A stretch of 32,805 bases of DNA, taken from contig JAJCYI010000053.1 of assembly GCA_029263015.1 (NCBI GenBank), positions 1-32,805 of the forward strand, in the 5' to 3' direction. Of this stretch, positions 25,423-32,805 are shown piece by piece. How positions within the stretch are numbered: the stretch's first letter is position 1; every line of letters begins with the position of its first letter. The position numbers and the translations under genes were made by a program. The notes under the pieces were generated by a model, which worked only from the letters and a program-made list of their open reading frames with translations, did not search any database and was not told where the DNA came from. Source of the DNA: Saprospiraceae bacterium. Its GTDB lineage: Bacteria; Bacteroidota; Bacteroidia; Chitinophagales; Saprospiraceae.

Positions 25423-26806
25423 TCATTTTCATACCATTTTCTTTAGCCATATAACTTTGGAGGATCCGCATGACTTCCGGATTGTGTTCATAGAACTTGA
25501 CGGAGTCTCGGAGTTCATCAACTTGTCCAGAAAGGCTTTCCATTTCGACATAACCAAAGCCTTGATACTCACCGTTTTCTATCAGGATCACAGCATTCTC
25601 ATCAGCATTCCTGCCCTTGTCGATCAAAATGAAATCAGGTTGAAGGAAATTTGTGTCGAGCGCCTCCTTGGCTTCTATGGCCCTTTCGTTGTAACTCTCT
25701 GGTGGCTCTTCTCCAATGCAGGCACCCAAACATTGCGAAAGATGGTAATCGAAACATGGGCCTGTCTTATTTTCAAGATGGCAATGTTTTAAGCAAAGTT
25801 GAAATTGTTTCTGGATGCCTCTCAGCCATCCTTTTGCATTGGCTTGTTTTGGATAGGAAGCGATTACCTGCAAAGTTTTCCGGTCTTTTATGGTAGTTTT
25901 TTTAATTTCAAAACAGAGGTAGCCTTTGTCGTTTTCGAAAGTGTGTATCACATAAGGAAACTGTCGAATTTTTTGTGCCCGGTTAATCACTGGGCGCAAT
26001 CGTTTTATCTCGTGTGATTCCAAAAGGAGGGCAATTAATTCACTTCCGGTGATCTCGAACGTAACATCGAAAGCAGCCTGTTGCAACTTCCTGGCTTTTT
26101 CTGTTTTTGCGGAAAAATGTTCGGCAATCCTTTTTTGAATGTTCATGCTTTTTCCGACATATATCACATTCCCGCTTTCATCATGAAAATAATAAACCCC
26201 ACTTGCTTCTGGCAAAGCATGGATTTTCTCCATCGAAAAGTTTGCTGGGAGAAATGCTTCCCTGACACCAAGGTTAACCATTTGCTTGATGTCTTCTTCT
26301 GTACTGTCGCAATTCAATATCCGTTCAAATAAATCAACCGTAGCCATCGTGTCGCCCATCGCCCGATGTCGGGCACCCACGTTCAAATTAAAATGCCGTA
26401 TCAAGTTACTGAGACTATAGGATCGCAAGCCAGGGAATGATTTTCTTGACATGCGAACGGTGCAAAGTTTTTTACGCGTGTAGGTGTATCCCAACCGTCT
26501 AAATTCTTCTTGTATAAAACTGTAATCAAAGCGGACATTGTGCGCCACAAAAACGGCCCCTTCGGTCAACTCCACAACTTTTTTTGCTACTTCGTAAAAT
26601 TTAGGAGCGCCCGCTACCATTTCATCAGTGATGCCAGTCAATTCAGTAATGCCATACGGGATGTGGCATTCTGGGTCAATCAACGTTTCGTACTGATCGA
26701 TGATTTCACTTCCGTTATGCAACACGATTGCCACTTCTGTAATCTTGTCCCTGGCTGCTCGGCCTCCAGTGGTTTCTATGTCGATAATTGCAAATTTCTT
26801 TTCCAT
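25412..26806 (-). CDS. DEDD exonuclease fused to a GIY-YIG (UvrC/Cho-like) nuclease
   Basis: A 464-residue fusion. Residues 1-165 form a DnaQ/epsilon-type 3'-5' exonuclease with DIETTGG (Asp9, Glu11), HNVRFDYSF (Asp94) and HRAMGD (His147, Asp152), a complete DEDDh set. Residues about 195-290 are a GIY-YIG domain like that of UvrC and Cho: GVYYFHDESGNVIYVGKS (203-220), Arg226 and Glu262 in ALLLESHEIKRLRP. A further 170 residues include Cys-containing LCLKHCHLENKTGPCFDYHL, reminiscent of the Cys cluster after the UvrC GIY-YIG domain. It probably acts in DNA repair, nicking and trimming damaged strands. It has neither the UvrC C-terminal nuclease nor a helix-hairpin-helix. Confidence 0.95.
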   Translation of the reverse strand: MEKKFAIIDIETTGGRAARDKITEVAIVLHNGSEIIDQYETLIDPECHIPYGITELTGITDEMVAGAPKFYEVAKKVVELTEGAVFVAHNVRFDYSFIQEEFRRLGYTYTRKKLCTVRMSRKSFPGLRSYSLSNLIRHFNLNVGARHRAMGDTMATVDLFERILNCDSTEEDIKQMVNLGVREAFLPANFSMEKIHALPEASGVYYFHDESGNVIYVGKSMNIQKRIAEHFSAKTEKARKLQQAAFDVTFEITGSELIALLLESHEIKRLRPVINRAQKIRQFPYVIHTFENDKGYLCFEIKKTTIKDRKTLQVIASYPKQANAKGWLRGIQKQFQLCLKHCHLENKTGPCFDYHLSQCLGACIGEEPPESYNERAIEAKEALDTNFLQPDFILIDKGRNADENAVILIENGEYQGFGYVEMESLSGQVDELRDSVKFYEHNPEVMRILQSYMAKENGMKMIKF

Positions 26807-26838
26807 GTATTGGTTTTCATTTTTTACTTCTTAAAACC

Positions 26839-26846
26839 TATGTTTG
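26839..26846 (+). promoter_or_regulatory. Putative -7 box of the DUF1207-like gene
   Basis: TATGTTTG matches TAnnTTTG and lies 49 bases before ATG 26896, in the gap between the divergent nuclease gene and this gene. A TTG at 26810-26812 is 26 bases upstream, a longer spacing than usual. Confidence 0.4.
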
Positions 26847-26895
26847 CTAATTCTCAAGAAAAAGTAGGATTGAAGTCTCAAATCCATAAATCAAA

Positions 26896-27738
26896 ATGCG
26901 ATCCTCCAGAATAATACTATCCTTGCTTTTTATTGCAACTTTGTTGACTGCACAAAATGAATTGCCAAAAGTAAGCATCCTTCCTGAAGGGCGTCTTTTT
27001 CAACCGTTGGTTTTTGATCCAAATGAGGCACAGGCTTTTGGTTCCATTGTTTCCTATTGGGAAGAGGAGGAGTTTACCGATAAAATATATTTGCCGTTTG
27101 GCCTTGGTTTTTACAAAGGATTTTTGAGGGGCAATTCAGAAAGCCCCTGGGAGATCGGATTTGACTTTGCAGCTCAGAGCCAATTTATTTGGACTTTTGA
27201 CGATGGCAAATCAGAAAGGAATATTTTGAACATTGATTTTAAAGTCAGTGTCATGCTCCATAAAAAAATAGACGACCAGAATTCATTTAGGCTAAGGTTT
27301 TACCATGTATCGAGTCATTTGGGAGATGATTTTATTCTGAGAAATGGCATTAATAATTATTTTCCCAATCCAAATAATTACGAACAATTGGATTTTCATT
27401 GGGCGGTGCAAAAGGGGAGCAAGCGATATTATTTCGGAGCAGGTATGGTGGTCAGGCCGAAGACCATTCGTGAGAGGCTTTCTTTTCAATTTGGCACTGA
27501 GGTTGACCCACCTGTTAAAGGTGATCTGCCATTGGCTTTTACTGGGGGATTTAATATTAAATTATTAGAGGAAAATAATTTCACCCCTGGTGTAAAAGCT
27601 GGCATAGGAATAAAAATTGGCAGGAATACCAAACCATTACGGTTATTGGTTGAATTTTACAGAGGCAATTTGCCATACAGTCCTTTTGAATTTACCAAGG
27701 TGCAATGGTTGGGGGCTGGAATATATTTTATGCCGTGA
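26896..27738 (+). CDS. DUF1207-like exported or outer membrane protein
   Basis: A 280-residue protein with a signal peptide (about 1-19) and a beta-strand-rich body with alternating hydrophobic residues and aromatic girdles, ending in an aromatic strand (GAGIYFMP), as expected of an outer membrane barrel. The segment FRLRFYHVSSHLGDDFILR (about 134-152) is the most distinctive and matches the R-x-Y-H-x-S-S-H-L-G-D-E/D pattern of DUF1207. The family function is unknown. The next gene follows after 44 bases with its own promoter-like box. Confidence 0.75.
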   Translation: MRSSRIILSLLFIATLLTAQNELPKVSILPEGRLFQPLVFDPNEAQAFGSIVSYWEEEEFTDKIYLPFGLGFYKGFLRGNSESPWEIGFDFAAQSQFIWTFDDGKSERNILNIDFKVSVMLHKKIDDQNSFRLRFYHVSSHLGDDFILRNGINNYFPNPNNYEQLDFHWAVQKGSKRYYFGAGMVVRPKTIRERLSFQFGTEVDPPVKGDLPLAFTGGFNIKLLEENNFTPGVKAGIGIKIGRNTKPLRLLVEFYRGNLPYSPFEFTKVQWLGAGIYFMP

Positions 27739-27746
27739 TGTTTGGA

Positions 27747-27754
27747 TATATTTG
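27747..27754 (+). promoter_or_regulatory. Putative -7 box of the NamZ-like gene
   Basis: TATATTTG matches TAnnTTTG and lies in the 44-base gap, 29 bases before ATG 27783. A TTTT sits 17 bases upstream as a poor -33 candidate. It may give the NamZ-like gene expression separate from the DUF1207-like gene. Confidence 0.35.
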
Positions 27755-27782
27755 AAATTAGAAAATTTAGAATAATTTTTTT

Positions 27783-29018
27783 ATGAACCATCTCACTACT
27801 TTTATTTTAATTTTATTTATTACTTCATGCAGCGGAAAAGGTTCTCCTTCCTTGTCTAACGAAAATGAAATCCAGGAAGACGTTAATAAAAAGGTTGAGG
27901 TAAAAAAAATAATTGTTGGCGCTGAAAGGACGGCGTTGCACTTGCCTATTCTGGCTGGAAAAAATATAGCTGTAGTCGTAAATCAAACTTCAGTGATTGG
28001 TGAAACACACCTCGTTGATTCTCTTCAAAAATTGGGCATTTCAATTAAAAAAATATACGCGCCAGAACATGGATTCCGTGGCAAAGCCGATGCCGGCGAA
28101 CATGTTGTAGATGGAATTGATGAAAAATCAGGATTGCCAGTTGTCTCTTTATATGGCAAGAAAAGAAAGCCTGCTAAAGAAGACCTCGCTGGAATAGATT
28201 TAATTGTGTTTGATGTACAGGATGTGGGAGCCAGGTTTTATACTTTTATTTCTACCATGAGTTATATGATGGAAGCATGTGCTGAGAACGGCATCGATTT
28301 TATAGTGCTTGACCGCCCAAATCCACTGGGGCATTATATTGATGGACCAATTCTGAATCCAGAGTATAGTTCGTTTGTTGGACTGCATCCGATTCCTGTT
28401 GTGCACGGAATGACAATGGGTGAATATGCACAAATGGTAAACGGAGAAGGTTGGTTGGTAAATGGAATAAAATGTAATTTATCGGTAATTAAATGTGAAA
28501 ATTACGATCACCAAATTTTTTATGAACTTCCGATTAACCCTTCCCCGAATTTACCAAATATGCGAGCCATTTATTTATATCCATCAATTTGTTTTTTTGA
28601 AGGTACGGAGGCGAGCGAAGGCCGTGGGACCAACAAACAATTTCAAGTATTTGGTTCGCCTAATTATATTAATACAGATTTTAAATTTACACCTGTTTCA
28701 ATGCCTGGAGCAAAATACCCAAAACATGAAAATGAATTATGTCATGGATTTGATCTGTCAAGTTTGACTATCCAAGAATTGCAAAATGAAAAATCACTTC
28801 AGATAAATTATTTAATCGATTTTTATCATAATTACCCTGACAAGAATAAATTCTTTTTGGAAAATCTATTTTTTGATAAACTTGCGGGAGGGGATGTTTT
28901 GCGAAAACAAATAATTGCAGGAAAATCTGAAAATGAAATAAAAGAAGGTTGGGTTGAAGGGTTAAATAATTTCAAACTTATTAGGGAAAAATATTTATTA
29001 TATTCAGATTTTGAATAA
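27783..29018 (+). CDS. DUF1343 / NamZ-type exo-N-acetylmuramidase lipoprotein
   Basis: A 411-residue lipoprotein with lipobox FITSC (Cys16). The DUF1343 domain, now known as the exo-beta-N-acetylmuramidase NamZ family, fills residues about 45-408. Conserved blocks: VVNQTS (65-70), APEHGFRG (93-100), FDVQDVGARFYT (143-154), LDRPNPLG (176-183), NPSPNLP (252-258) and EGTEASEGRGT (273-283). These enzymes release N-acetylmuramic acid from muropeptide-derived sugars, so a cell-wall recycling or turnover role at the envelope is likely. The codon use is noticeably AT-rich compared with its neighbours. Its TAA stop is followed immediately by the palindromic element at 29019-29181. Confidence 0.93.
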   Translation: MNHLTTFILILFITSCSGKGSPSLSNENEIQEDVNKKVEVKKIIVGAERTALHLPILAGKNIAVVVNQTSVIGETHLVDSLQKLGISIKKIYAPEHGFRGKADAGEHVVDGIDEKSGLPVVSLYGKKRKPAKEDLAGIDLIVFDVQDVGARFYTFISTMSYMMEACAENGIDFIVLDRPNPLGHYIDGPILNPEYSSFVGLHPIPVVHGMTMGEYAQMVNGEGWLVNGIKCNLSVIKCENYDHQIFYELPINPSPNLPNMRAIYLYPSICFFEGTEASEGRGTNKQFQVFGSPNYINTDFKFTPVSMPGAKYPKHENELCHGFDLSSLTIQELQNEKSLQINYLIDFYHNYPDKNKFFLENLFFDKLAGGDVLRKQIIAGKSENEIKEGWVEGLNNFKLIREKYLLYSDFE

Positions 29019-29181
29019 GAGCATGTTGGGGATTTAGGTTTCGAGTGAAAAAGTGTCTATTTTTTTGATGAAACAAGGCGGGAAATTGGGAGCATAGCCA
29101 TAGCTACATGACTAATTTCACAACGCCGTGTCATCAAAAAAGAGGCTTTTTTTCGTCGGAAGTTAAACCCCCAACATGCTC
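29019..29181. repeat. 163-bp near-palindromic, MITE-like element
   Basis: The outer 22 bases at each end are inverted repeats with 19 matches, the first 13 perfect (GAGCATGTTGGGG). Inside, the halves remain related: TTTTTTGATGA (29061-29071) pairs perfectly with 29131-29141, and GAAATT (29082-29087) with 29114-29119. The centre has a tandem CATAGC CATAGC (29093-29104). The element is flanked on both sides by TAA, consistent with a three-base target duplication, and exactly fills the gap between two convergent genes. It encodes nothing. It could fold as one long hairpin in either transcript. Confidence 0.8.
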
Positions 29182-29184
29182 TAA

Positions 29185-31257
29185 TTAAAAATTCCATCTT
29201 AGCTGTATTTTAATATCGGTTTTAGCAGGGCCATTTATTTCATCGTTTCCACTTCCTATTGATTTTTCATTTGTGAAATAAGTTCTCCCTATCCTTCCTT
29301 CCAGCGTGATACCTGCCCTCGTTTTATAAGCCATTAAAAAATAAAATCGGCTTCCTCTGTCATAATAAGCAGGAACGGTAAACGAATTTAAAACATCGTT
29401 TTCGTAAGCATAAAAACGGATGTCATATTCATCTGTATCGAAAATGACGAACCTTGCGCTGAAAGAAATGGGGATTCCCAAGGATTTGTATTTTATATCC
29501 TGGTACAGGGCAATTCCATCCAGTCGGTTTTCATTTTTTTTAGTGAAGCCAGCGTAAAAGCGACTACGCCATTCCAGATTTTTGTTCAATTTATAAGACA
29601 AGTGAATGCGCCCTTGAAAGCTTTGCTTTGGGAAAACCCGATCAAACCGCCCATCCTCAGAATCGAGGTTTTCAGACTTTACTTCATTTTTTAGTTGAAA
29701 ATGAGCTTCCATTTTTTTTCTCTGGCGGTAGGTGATCCTCACCAACCACTCTTGGCCAATGCTTGGAGCGTCTGTCCTAAAGCGAAGCCATTTATGTTTC
29801 CATTGGTCGAAATAGGCATTTACGATCCAATTGGAATTTGGGCGGAATTCCAATCCAAGGTAAATGCCCGTCTCGTTCCTTGCACCAGAAGTTTCTGAAA
29901 AGGGCTTGGCGTTCAGGGCTTGATACTCTTTTTGGAAATGGCGGTGCAGTATTGAAATATCTATTTTGGGGTCGAGGCTTACAAGTAGGCCGTTTACCGA
30001 AGCGAAAGCGCCATTTCCGCTGATGGCCGTTTCCCCAAAAAAATGATAATTACGCCAAGTTTGGCTATAGTCAATACTTCCGTTAAATAATTTATTACCA
30101 TTAAAATAAAACTGGTTATAAAGTGATGGATTGCGGTCAAGGGATTTGGTTAAGCTGTTGTAAAGAAGGTTGATGGCAATAGAAGACCGGCGGCTTTTCC
30201 ATTTGAGAATGCCGCCCATTGCATTTTGACGGATCGCATTTTCATCTGCAATTTCAGCTATTGTTCGATGTTTTCCTGTTGATTGAAGGGAGGTGACAAA
30301 AGCACTTGAAGCTTCGTCGTCTGGGACATCTTGTGGTTCATCCAAATTAGCATCTCGTCGTTTTGTAGAAAAAAAGGCAGTTAAATCCAGCTTGTCAATC
30401 AAGGCAAGGGTGACTGCTCCACCACGATAAAAATCCGCTTCATTTACCGAACTATATCTTTTTAGCGGTCTTCCGGCACGCTTTATACTCAAGGTCATGG
30501 GGCTTTTTCGGGTGGAAAAACCATTGAATTGAACAAGCCCCTGGCCCATTGAAATGGAATAATCGCCGAGCGCCATAGTTTTTATTCTGCCGGACAGGTT
30601 TTGAAATAACAGATGTGCGGAATAAAAATCGAACCCTTGCTTATTATCCTGCTTGAAAAATGTTTCACCTTCATCTTTTTCGGCGGTGAAACCGAAAGAT
30701 ACCTTGTTGGAAATGGTGTATCGGTATCGCAAATAGAGCGCATTTCTGTCGCCAGCATACCGGCTGTTTCCAAATTCATCTTTCAAGAATCCCTTTTTTT
30801 GTTGAGTTGTCCAGGACCACCGGAGAATGAGTTGACTTCGGCCAGGTGTCCTTAATATTTTTGAGACTTGTTCTGATTTTGATGGATTTAGTTTTACGAA
30901 AGGCAAAAGGGTTTTGATGGTGGGCAAATCAAAATGTGGGATAGCCTGAAGTTCGTATAAGGAAAGGATTGGGCCGTGATCGCTCAAGTATTCTGAAAAT
31001 GCACTTTTTTGCAAGGGGGAAAGAAACTGGAACAATTCAAGTTCATTGCCGGAGATATGATTTACATCAATAGGGTTGTTGAGATATGCTTCCAGGTCTT
31101 CAAAAAGGTCGTTATAGTCAAAATCAATATCGCTGTCTTGCTCTTCAAAAAAGGGTTCTAATATATCTCCCTTTTCGAGATTTCCAGGAATTGTATCCGT
31201 TTGGGCAAACCCGTTGAAAGTGAGGAACAGCGGAACAATAAAAAGTACTGGTTTCAT
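29185..31257 (-). CDS. Helix-hairpin-helix domain protein with C-terminal beta-barrel
   Basis: A 690-residue exported protein. ATG 31257 gives a clear signal peptide (MKPVLFIVPLFLTFNGFAQ); an upstream in-frame ATG adds 29 residues without a signal character. After an acidic linker (about 24-55), residues about 58-123 form a ComEA/Hh-H-like pair: NPIDVNHISGNELELFQFLS and LYELQAIPHFDLPTIKTLLPF. The rest is long, Tyr/Arg/Phe-rich and alternates polar and hydrophobic residues, ending in IQLRWNF with a C-terminal Phe, typical of outer membrane barrels. Residues such as SISMGQGLVQFNGF resemble conserved blocks of this Bacteroidota family. Function is unknown; a DNA-binding role for the HhH is possible but unproven. 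Confidence 0.85.
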   Translation of the reverse strand: MKPVLFIVPLFLTFNGFAQTDTIPGNLEKGDILEPFFEEQDSDIDFDYNDLFEDLEAYLNNPIDVNHISGNELELFQFLSPLQKSAFSEYLSDHGPILSLYELQAIPHFDLPTIKTLLPFVKLNPSKSEQVSKILRTPGRSQLILRWSWTTQQKKGFLKDEFGNSRYAGDRNALYLRYRYTISNKVSFGFTAEKDEGETFFKQDNKQGFDFYSAHLLFQNLSGRIKTMALGDYSISMGQGLVQFNGFSTRKSPMTLSIKRAGRPLKRYSSVNEADFYRGGAVTLALIDKLDLTAFFSTKRRDANLDEPQDVPDDEASSAFVTSLQSTGKHRTIAEIADENAIRQNAMGGILKWKSRRSSIAINLLYNSLTKSLDRNPSLYNQFYFNGNKLFNGSIDYSQTWRNYHFFGETAISGNGAFASVNGLLVSLDPKIDISILHRHFQKEYQALNAKPFSETSGARNETGIYLGLEFRPNSNWIVNAYFDQWKHKWLRFRTDAPSIGQEWLVRITYRQRKKMEAHFQLKNEVKSENLDSEDGRFDRVFPKQSFQGRIHLSYKLNKNLEWRSRFYAGFTKKNENRLDGIALYQDIKYKSLGIPISFSARFVIFDTDEYDIRFYAYENDVLNSFTVPAYYDRGSRFYFLMAYKTRAGITLEGRIGRTYFTNEKSIGSGNDEINGPAKTDIKIQLRWNF

Positions 31258-31275
31258 TGGAGGTGGTTGAATTCC

Positions 31276-31283
31276 CAAATTTA
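31276..31283 (-). promoter_or_regulatory. TAnnTTTG-like box before the HhH barrel gene
   Basis: CAAATTTA reads TAAATTTG on the minus strand, matching TAnnTTTG, 19 bases before the ATG at 31257. No -33 element is at the right distance, so this is tentative. Confidence 0.3.
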
Positions 31284-31447
31284 ACAGAAAAACTGGAAAA
31301 AAAAACTTTTTAATAGGGCAAAGAAAAATTTGGGTTGAATGCAATTGGGCAAATTATCTTCAAAAAAGCCCAGCTTCAAAGAACATAATTCGGGGAGGGT
31401 TCTTGATGGGGCAGGAGTGGGTGAAATGGCTGAGCGGGTAGGTGCTA

Positions 31448-31473
31448 TTGGGCCTGTTTTTATACTAACTTTG
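31448..31473 (+). promoter_or_regulatory. Putative glutamine synthetase promoter
   Basis: TTG (31448-31450) and TAACTTTG (31466-31473) fit the Bacteroidota promoter, though the 15-base spacing is shorter than usual. Transcription would start near 31480, giving a leader of about 130 bases before the glutamine synthetase ATG at 31611. This leader holds a short ORF and a hairpin, listed separately. Confidence 0.4.
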
Positions 31474-31497
31474 CCTCGGCATTCATTAATACTTAAA

Positions 31498-31539
31498 ATG
31501 TCGAATCAATCAAACTTCAATAATTTCCCTTATATATAA
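31498..31539 (+). CDS. Possible 13-residue Asn-rich leader peptide (MSNQSNFNNFPYI)
   Basis: ATG at 31498 opens a 13-codon ORF with four Asn and one Gln codon, ending in TAA at 31537-31539, one base before the hairpin at 31541. It would start about 18 bases after the predicted transcription start. The composition and the position next to a terminator-like hairpin resemble amino-acid-responsive leader peptides. The frame is open upstream to 31339 as a 66-codon ORF, but that longer form lies mostly before the predicted promoter. Translation is not proven. Confidence 0.35.
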   Translation: MSNQSNFNNFPYI

Positions 31540-31540
31540 G

Positions 31541-31580
31541 AACGGTCAGGCTGCATGAACAGCCCGACCGTTTTCGCTTT
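31541..31580 (+). terminator. Terminator-like hairpin in the glutamine synthetase leader
   Basis: AACGGTCAGGCT (31541-31552) pairs with AGCCCGACCGTT (31561-31572) with one A-C mismatch and an eight-base loop, followed by TT-CG-CTTT. It lies 39 bases before the glutamine synthetase ATG with no plus-strand gene upstream to terminate, which makes an attenuator or leader-RNA structure more likely than a plain gene-end terminator. No competing antiterminator arm was found by eye. Confidence 0.6.
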
Positions 31581-31610
31581 AAGGGGAAGCTAAATCTTCA
31601 AAACCTAAAC

Positions 31611-32630
31611 ATGGCCAATAAGATCAAACTTGAGTACATCTGGCTGGATGGCTACCAGCCAACCCAGACTCTCCGAAGCAAAACAAAAATCCTTGATGGT
31701 GAAGCTTTCACAGGGAAAGTGGATGATTGTCCCATCTGGTCTTTTGATGGCTCTTCAACAGAACAAGCGCTGGGCGGGTCATCTGATTGTTTATTGAAAC
31801 CAGTTTATATCTGTGATGACCCTTCAAGAAGCAATGGTTATTTGGTGATGTGTGAAGTTTTGAATGCGGATCACCAACCACACGCCTCAAATGGACGGGC
31901 AACCATCGACGACCAGGATAAAGATTTCTGGTTTGGGTTTGAGCAAGAATATTTCCTTTGGGATCCAACTACGAACCTTCCTTTAGGTTTTCCTGAAAAT
32001 GGTTTCCCTAGTCCGCAAGGGCCTTACTATTGTGGCGTTGGAGCGAAACGCGCATACGGCAGGGAAATCGTGGAGGAGCATCTTGACCTGTGTTTGGAAG
32101 CGGGCCTCAATATTGAGGGTGTCAATGCAGAGGTAGCGGCTGGGCAGTGGGAATTCCAAATTTTTGCCAAAGGGGCGCAGGCGGCTGGCGACCAAATTTG
32201 GGTAGCGAGGTTTTTGCTTGAGCGCACAGCTGAATCCTATGGGGTATCAGTAAATTGGGAATGTAAACCGCTTGGAGATACAGACTGGAATGGCTCTGGA
32301 ATGCATGCTAACTTTTCCAATGCAGTACTGCGGAAAGGCGGCAGCAAAGAAATATTTGATGAAATCTGTAATAAATTTGGAACTGAGGAAGCCATCAAAA
32401 ATTGCATCGCAGTTTATGGTGCTGACAACGACAAACGCCTGACCGGGAAACACGAGACCCAATCAATTGACAAGTTTTCTTACGGCATTTCTGATAGGGG
32501 AGCGTCTATCCGCATTCCATTAGGTGTTGTGGAAAATGGCTGGAAGGGATATGTTGAAGACCGACGTCCAAATTCTGCCGCAGACCCGTATAAAGTTGCA
32601 GCAGTCATTATCCATACAGTGAAATATTGA
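31611..32630 (+). CDS. Glutamine synthetase, GSII type
   Basis: A 339-residue glutamine synthetase of the short, eukaryotic-like GSII class, well below the about 470 of GSI and 700 of GSIII. It joins ammonia and glutamate using ATP. The beta-grasp N-terminal domain has LEYIWLDGYQP and PIWSFDGSST (41-50). The metal and glutamate sites are visible: FGFEQEYFLWD (Glu111, Glu113), VNAEVAAGQWEFQ (171-183), NGSGMHANFS (227-236, ammonium/glutamate site) and ADPYKVAAVIIHT near the end. It stands alone with its own leader region. The 175 bases after the stop show no terminator or other feature I can support. Confidence 0.95.
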   Translation: MANKIKLEYIWLDGYQPTQTLRSKTKILDGEAFTGKVDDCPIWSFDGSSTEQALGGSSDCLLKPVYICDDPSRSNGYLVMCEVLNADHQPHASNGRATIDDQDKDFWFGFEQEYFLWDPTTNLPLGFPENGFPSPQGPYYCGVGAKRAYGREIVEEHLDLCLEAGLNIEGVNAEVAAGQWEFQIFAKGAQAAGDQIWVARFLLERTAESYGVSVNWECKPLGDTDWNGSGMHANFSNAVLRKGGSKEIFDEICNKFGTEEAIKNCIAVYGADNDKRLTGKHETQSIDKFSYGISDRGASIRIPLGVVENGWKGYVEDRRPNSAADPYKVAAVIIHTVKY

Positions 32631-32805
32631 TGATTTCCTGAACAGATATTTGAGATTTGATTATAAACATGAGTCATCCCATAAGTAGAGTGTTTACATG
32701 GCGAAATTTTAGGTTTTCACCTCAATTTACTTGATTTCGGCCAATCCATAGATTGAAAGGGATAAATCGAAGGTAGAGGCAGGAGAATAATTTAGAACAA
32801 TAGCT

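Noticed and set aside
31421-31450. tRNA-like string (GGTGAAATGGCTGAGCGGGTAGG) resembling a D-arm
   Set aside because: No acceptor stem, anticodon arm or T-arm can be formed around it.
31339-31539. 66-codon plus-strand ORF before glutamine synthetase
   Set aside because: Most of it lies upstream of the predicted promoter and overlaps the divergent promoter region; only its last 13 codons are kept as a possible leader peptide.

Overview
The window reads as a chromosomal segment of a member of the Bacteroidota, most likely a saprospiria-like marine or freshwater bacterium. The phylum call rests on several independent signs: a C-terminal type IX secretion (Por) sorting domain, exact TAnnTTTG -7 promoter boxes before several genes, no obvious Shine-Dalgarno sequences, a fused alpha/beta 2-oxoacid dehydrogenase E1, DUF1573, DUF3467 and DUF6794-type proteins, and a compact GSII-type glutamine synthetase. 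The family-level placement is inference. No rRNA, tRNA, CRISPR array, prophage or IS transposase was seen.

Layout. 1-1.5 kb holds two small two-gene modules of the mobile or addiction type: xisH-xisI, with xisH frameshifted at its 5' end, and a RelE/ParE-type toxin-antitoxin pair. 1.5-5.7 kb (minus) has a Tat-exported GH109-like oxidoreductase-fold glycosidase and a large secreted PQQ-type sugar dehydrogenase with Ig, PA14 and T9SS sorting modules. 5.8-9.3 kb (minus) has a DUF389 membrane protein, a GNAT/FemAB-like acyltransferase and a small membrane protein. 9.3-11.7 kb (minus) is the fused branched-chain-type E1. 12-14.7 kb (plus) carries a DUF1573 protein, a CPBP membrane protease and a von Willebrand A lipoprotein. 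14.9-19.3 kb (minus) is a tripartite MacAB-TolC-like export operon (adaptor, permease, TolC) with no ATPase gene beside it. 19.5-24.2 kb has DUF3467, a methyltransferase, topA and a DUF6794-like protein. 24.4-26.8 kb has a 2-hydroxyacid dehydrogenase convergent with an exonuclease/GIY-YIG fusion. 26.9-29 kb (plus) has a DUF1207-like protein and a NamZ-type muramidase lipoprotein. 29.2-31.3 kb (minus) is a helix-hairpin-helix plus beta-barrel protein. 31.6-32.6 kb (plus) is glutamine synthetase.

Most of the window is ordinary chromosomal content. The parts that stand out are non-coding: a 163-bp near-palindromic, MITE-like element that exactly fills the gap between two convergent genes (29019-29181); a possible attenuator before glutamine synthetase made of a 13-codon Asn-rich leader ORF whose stop abuts a terminator-like hairpin; a perfect 15-bp-arm palindrome at 8743-8773 that looks like a dispersed repeat; and a perfect 27-bp-arm palindrome between the methyltransferase and topA. 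All functional assignments come from reading the protein sequences by eye; no database search was run.
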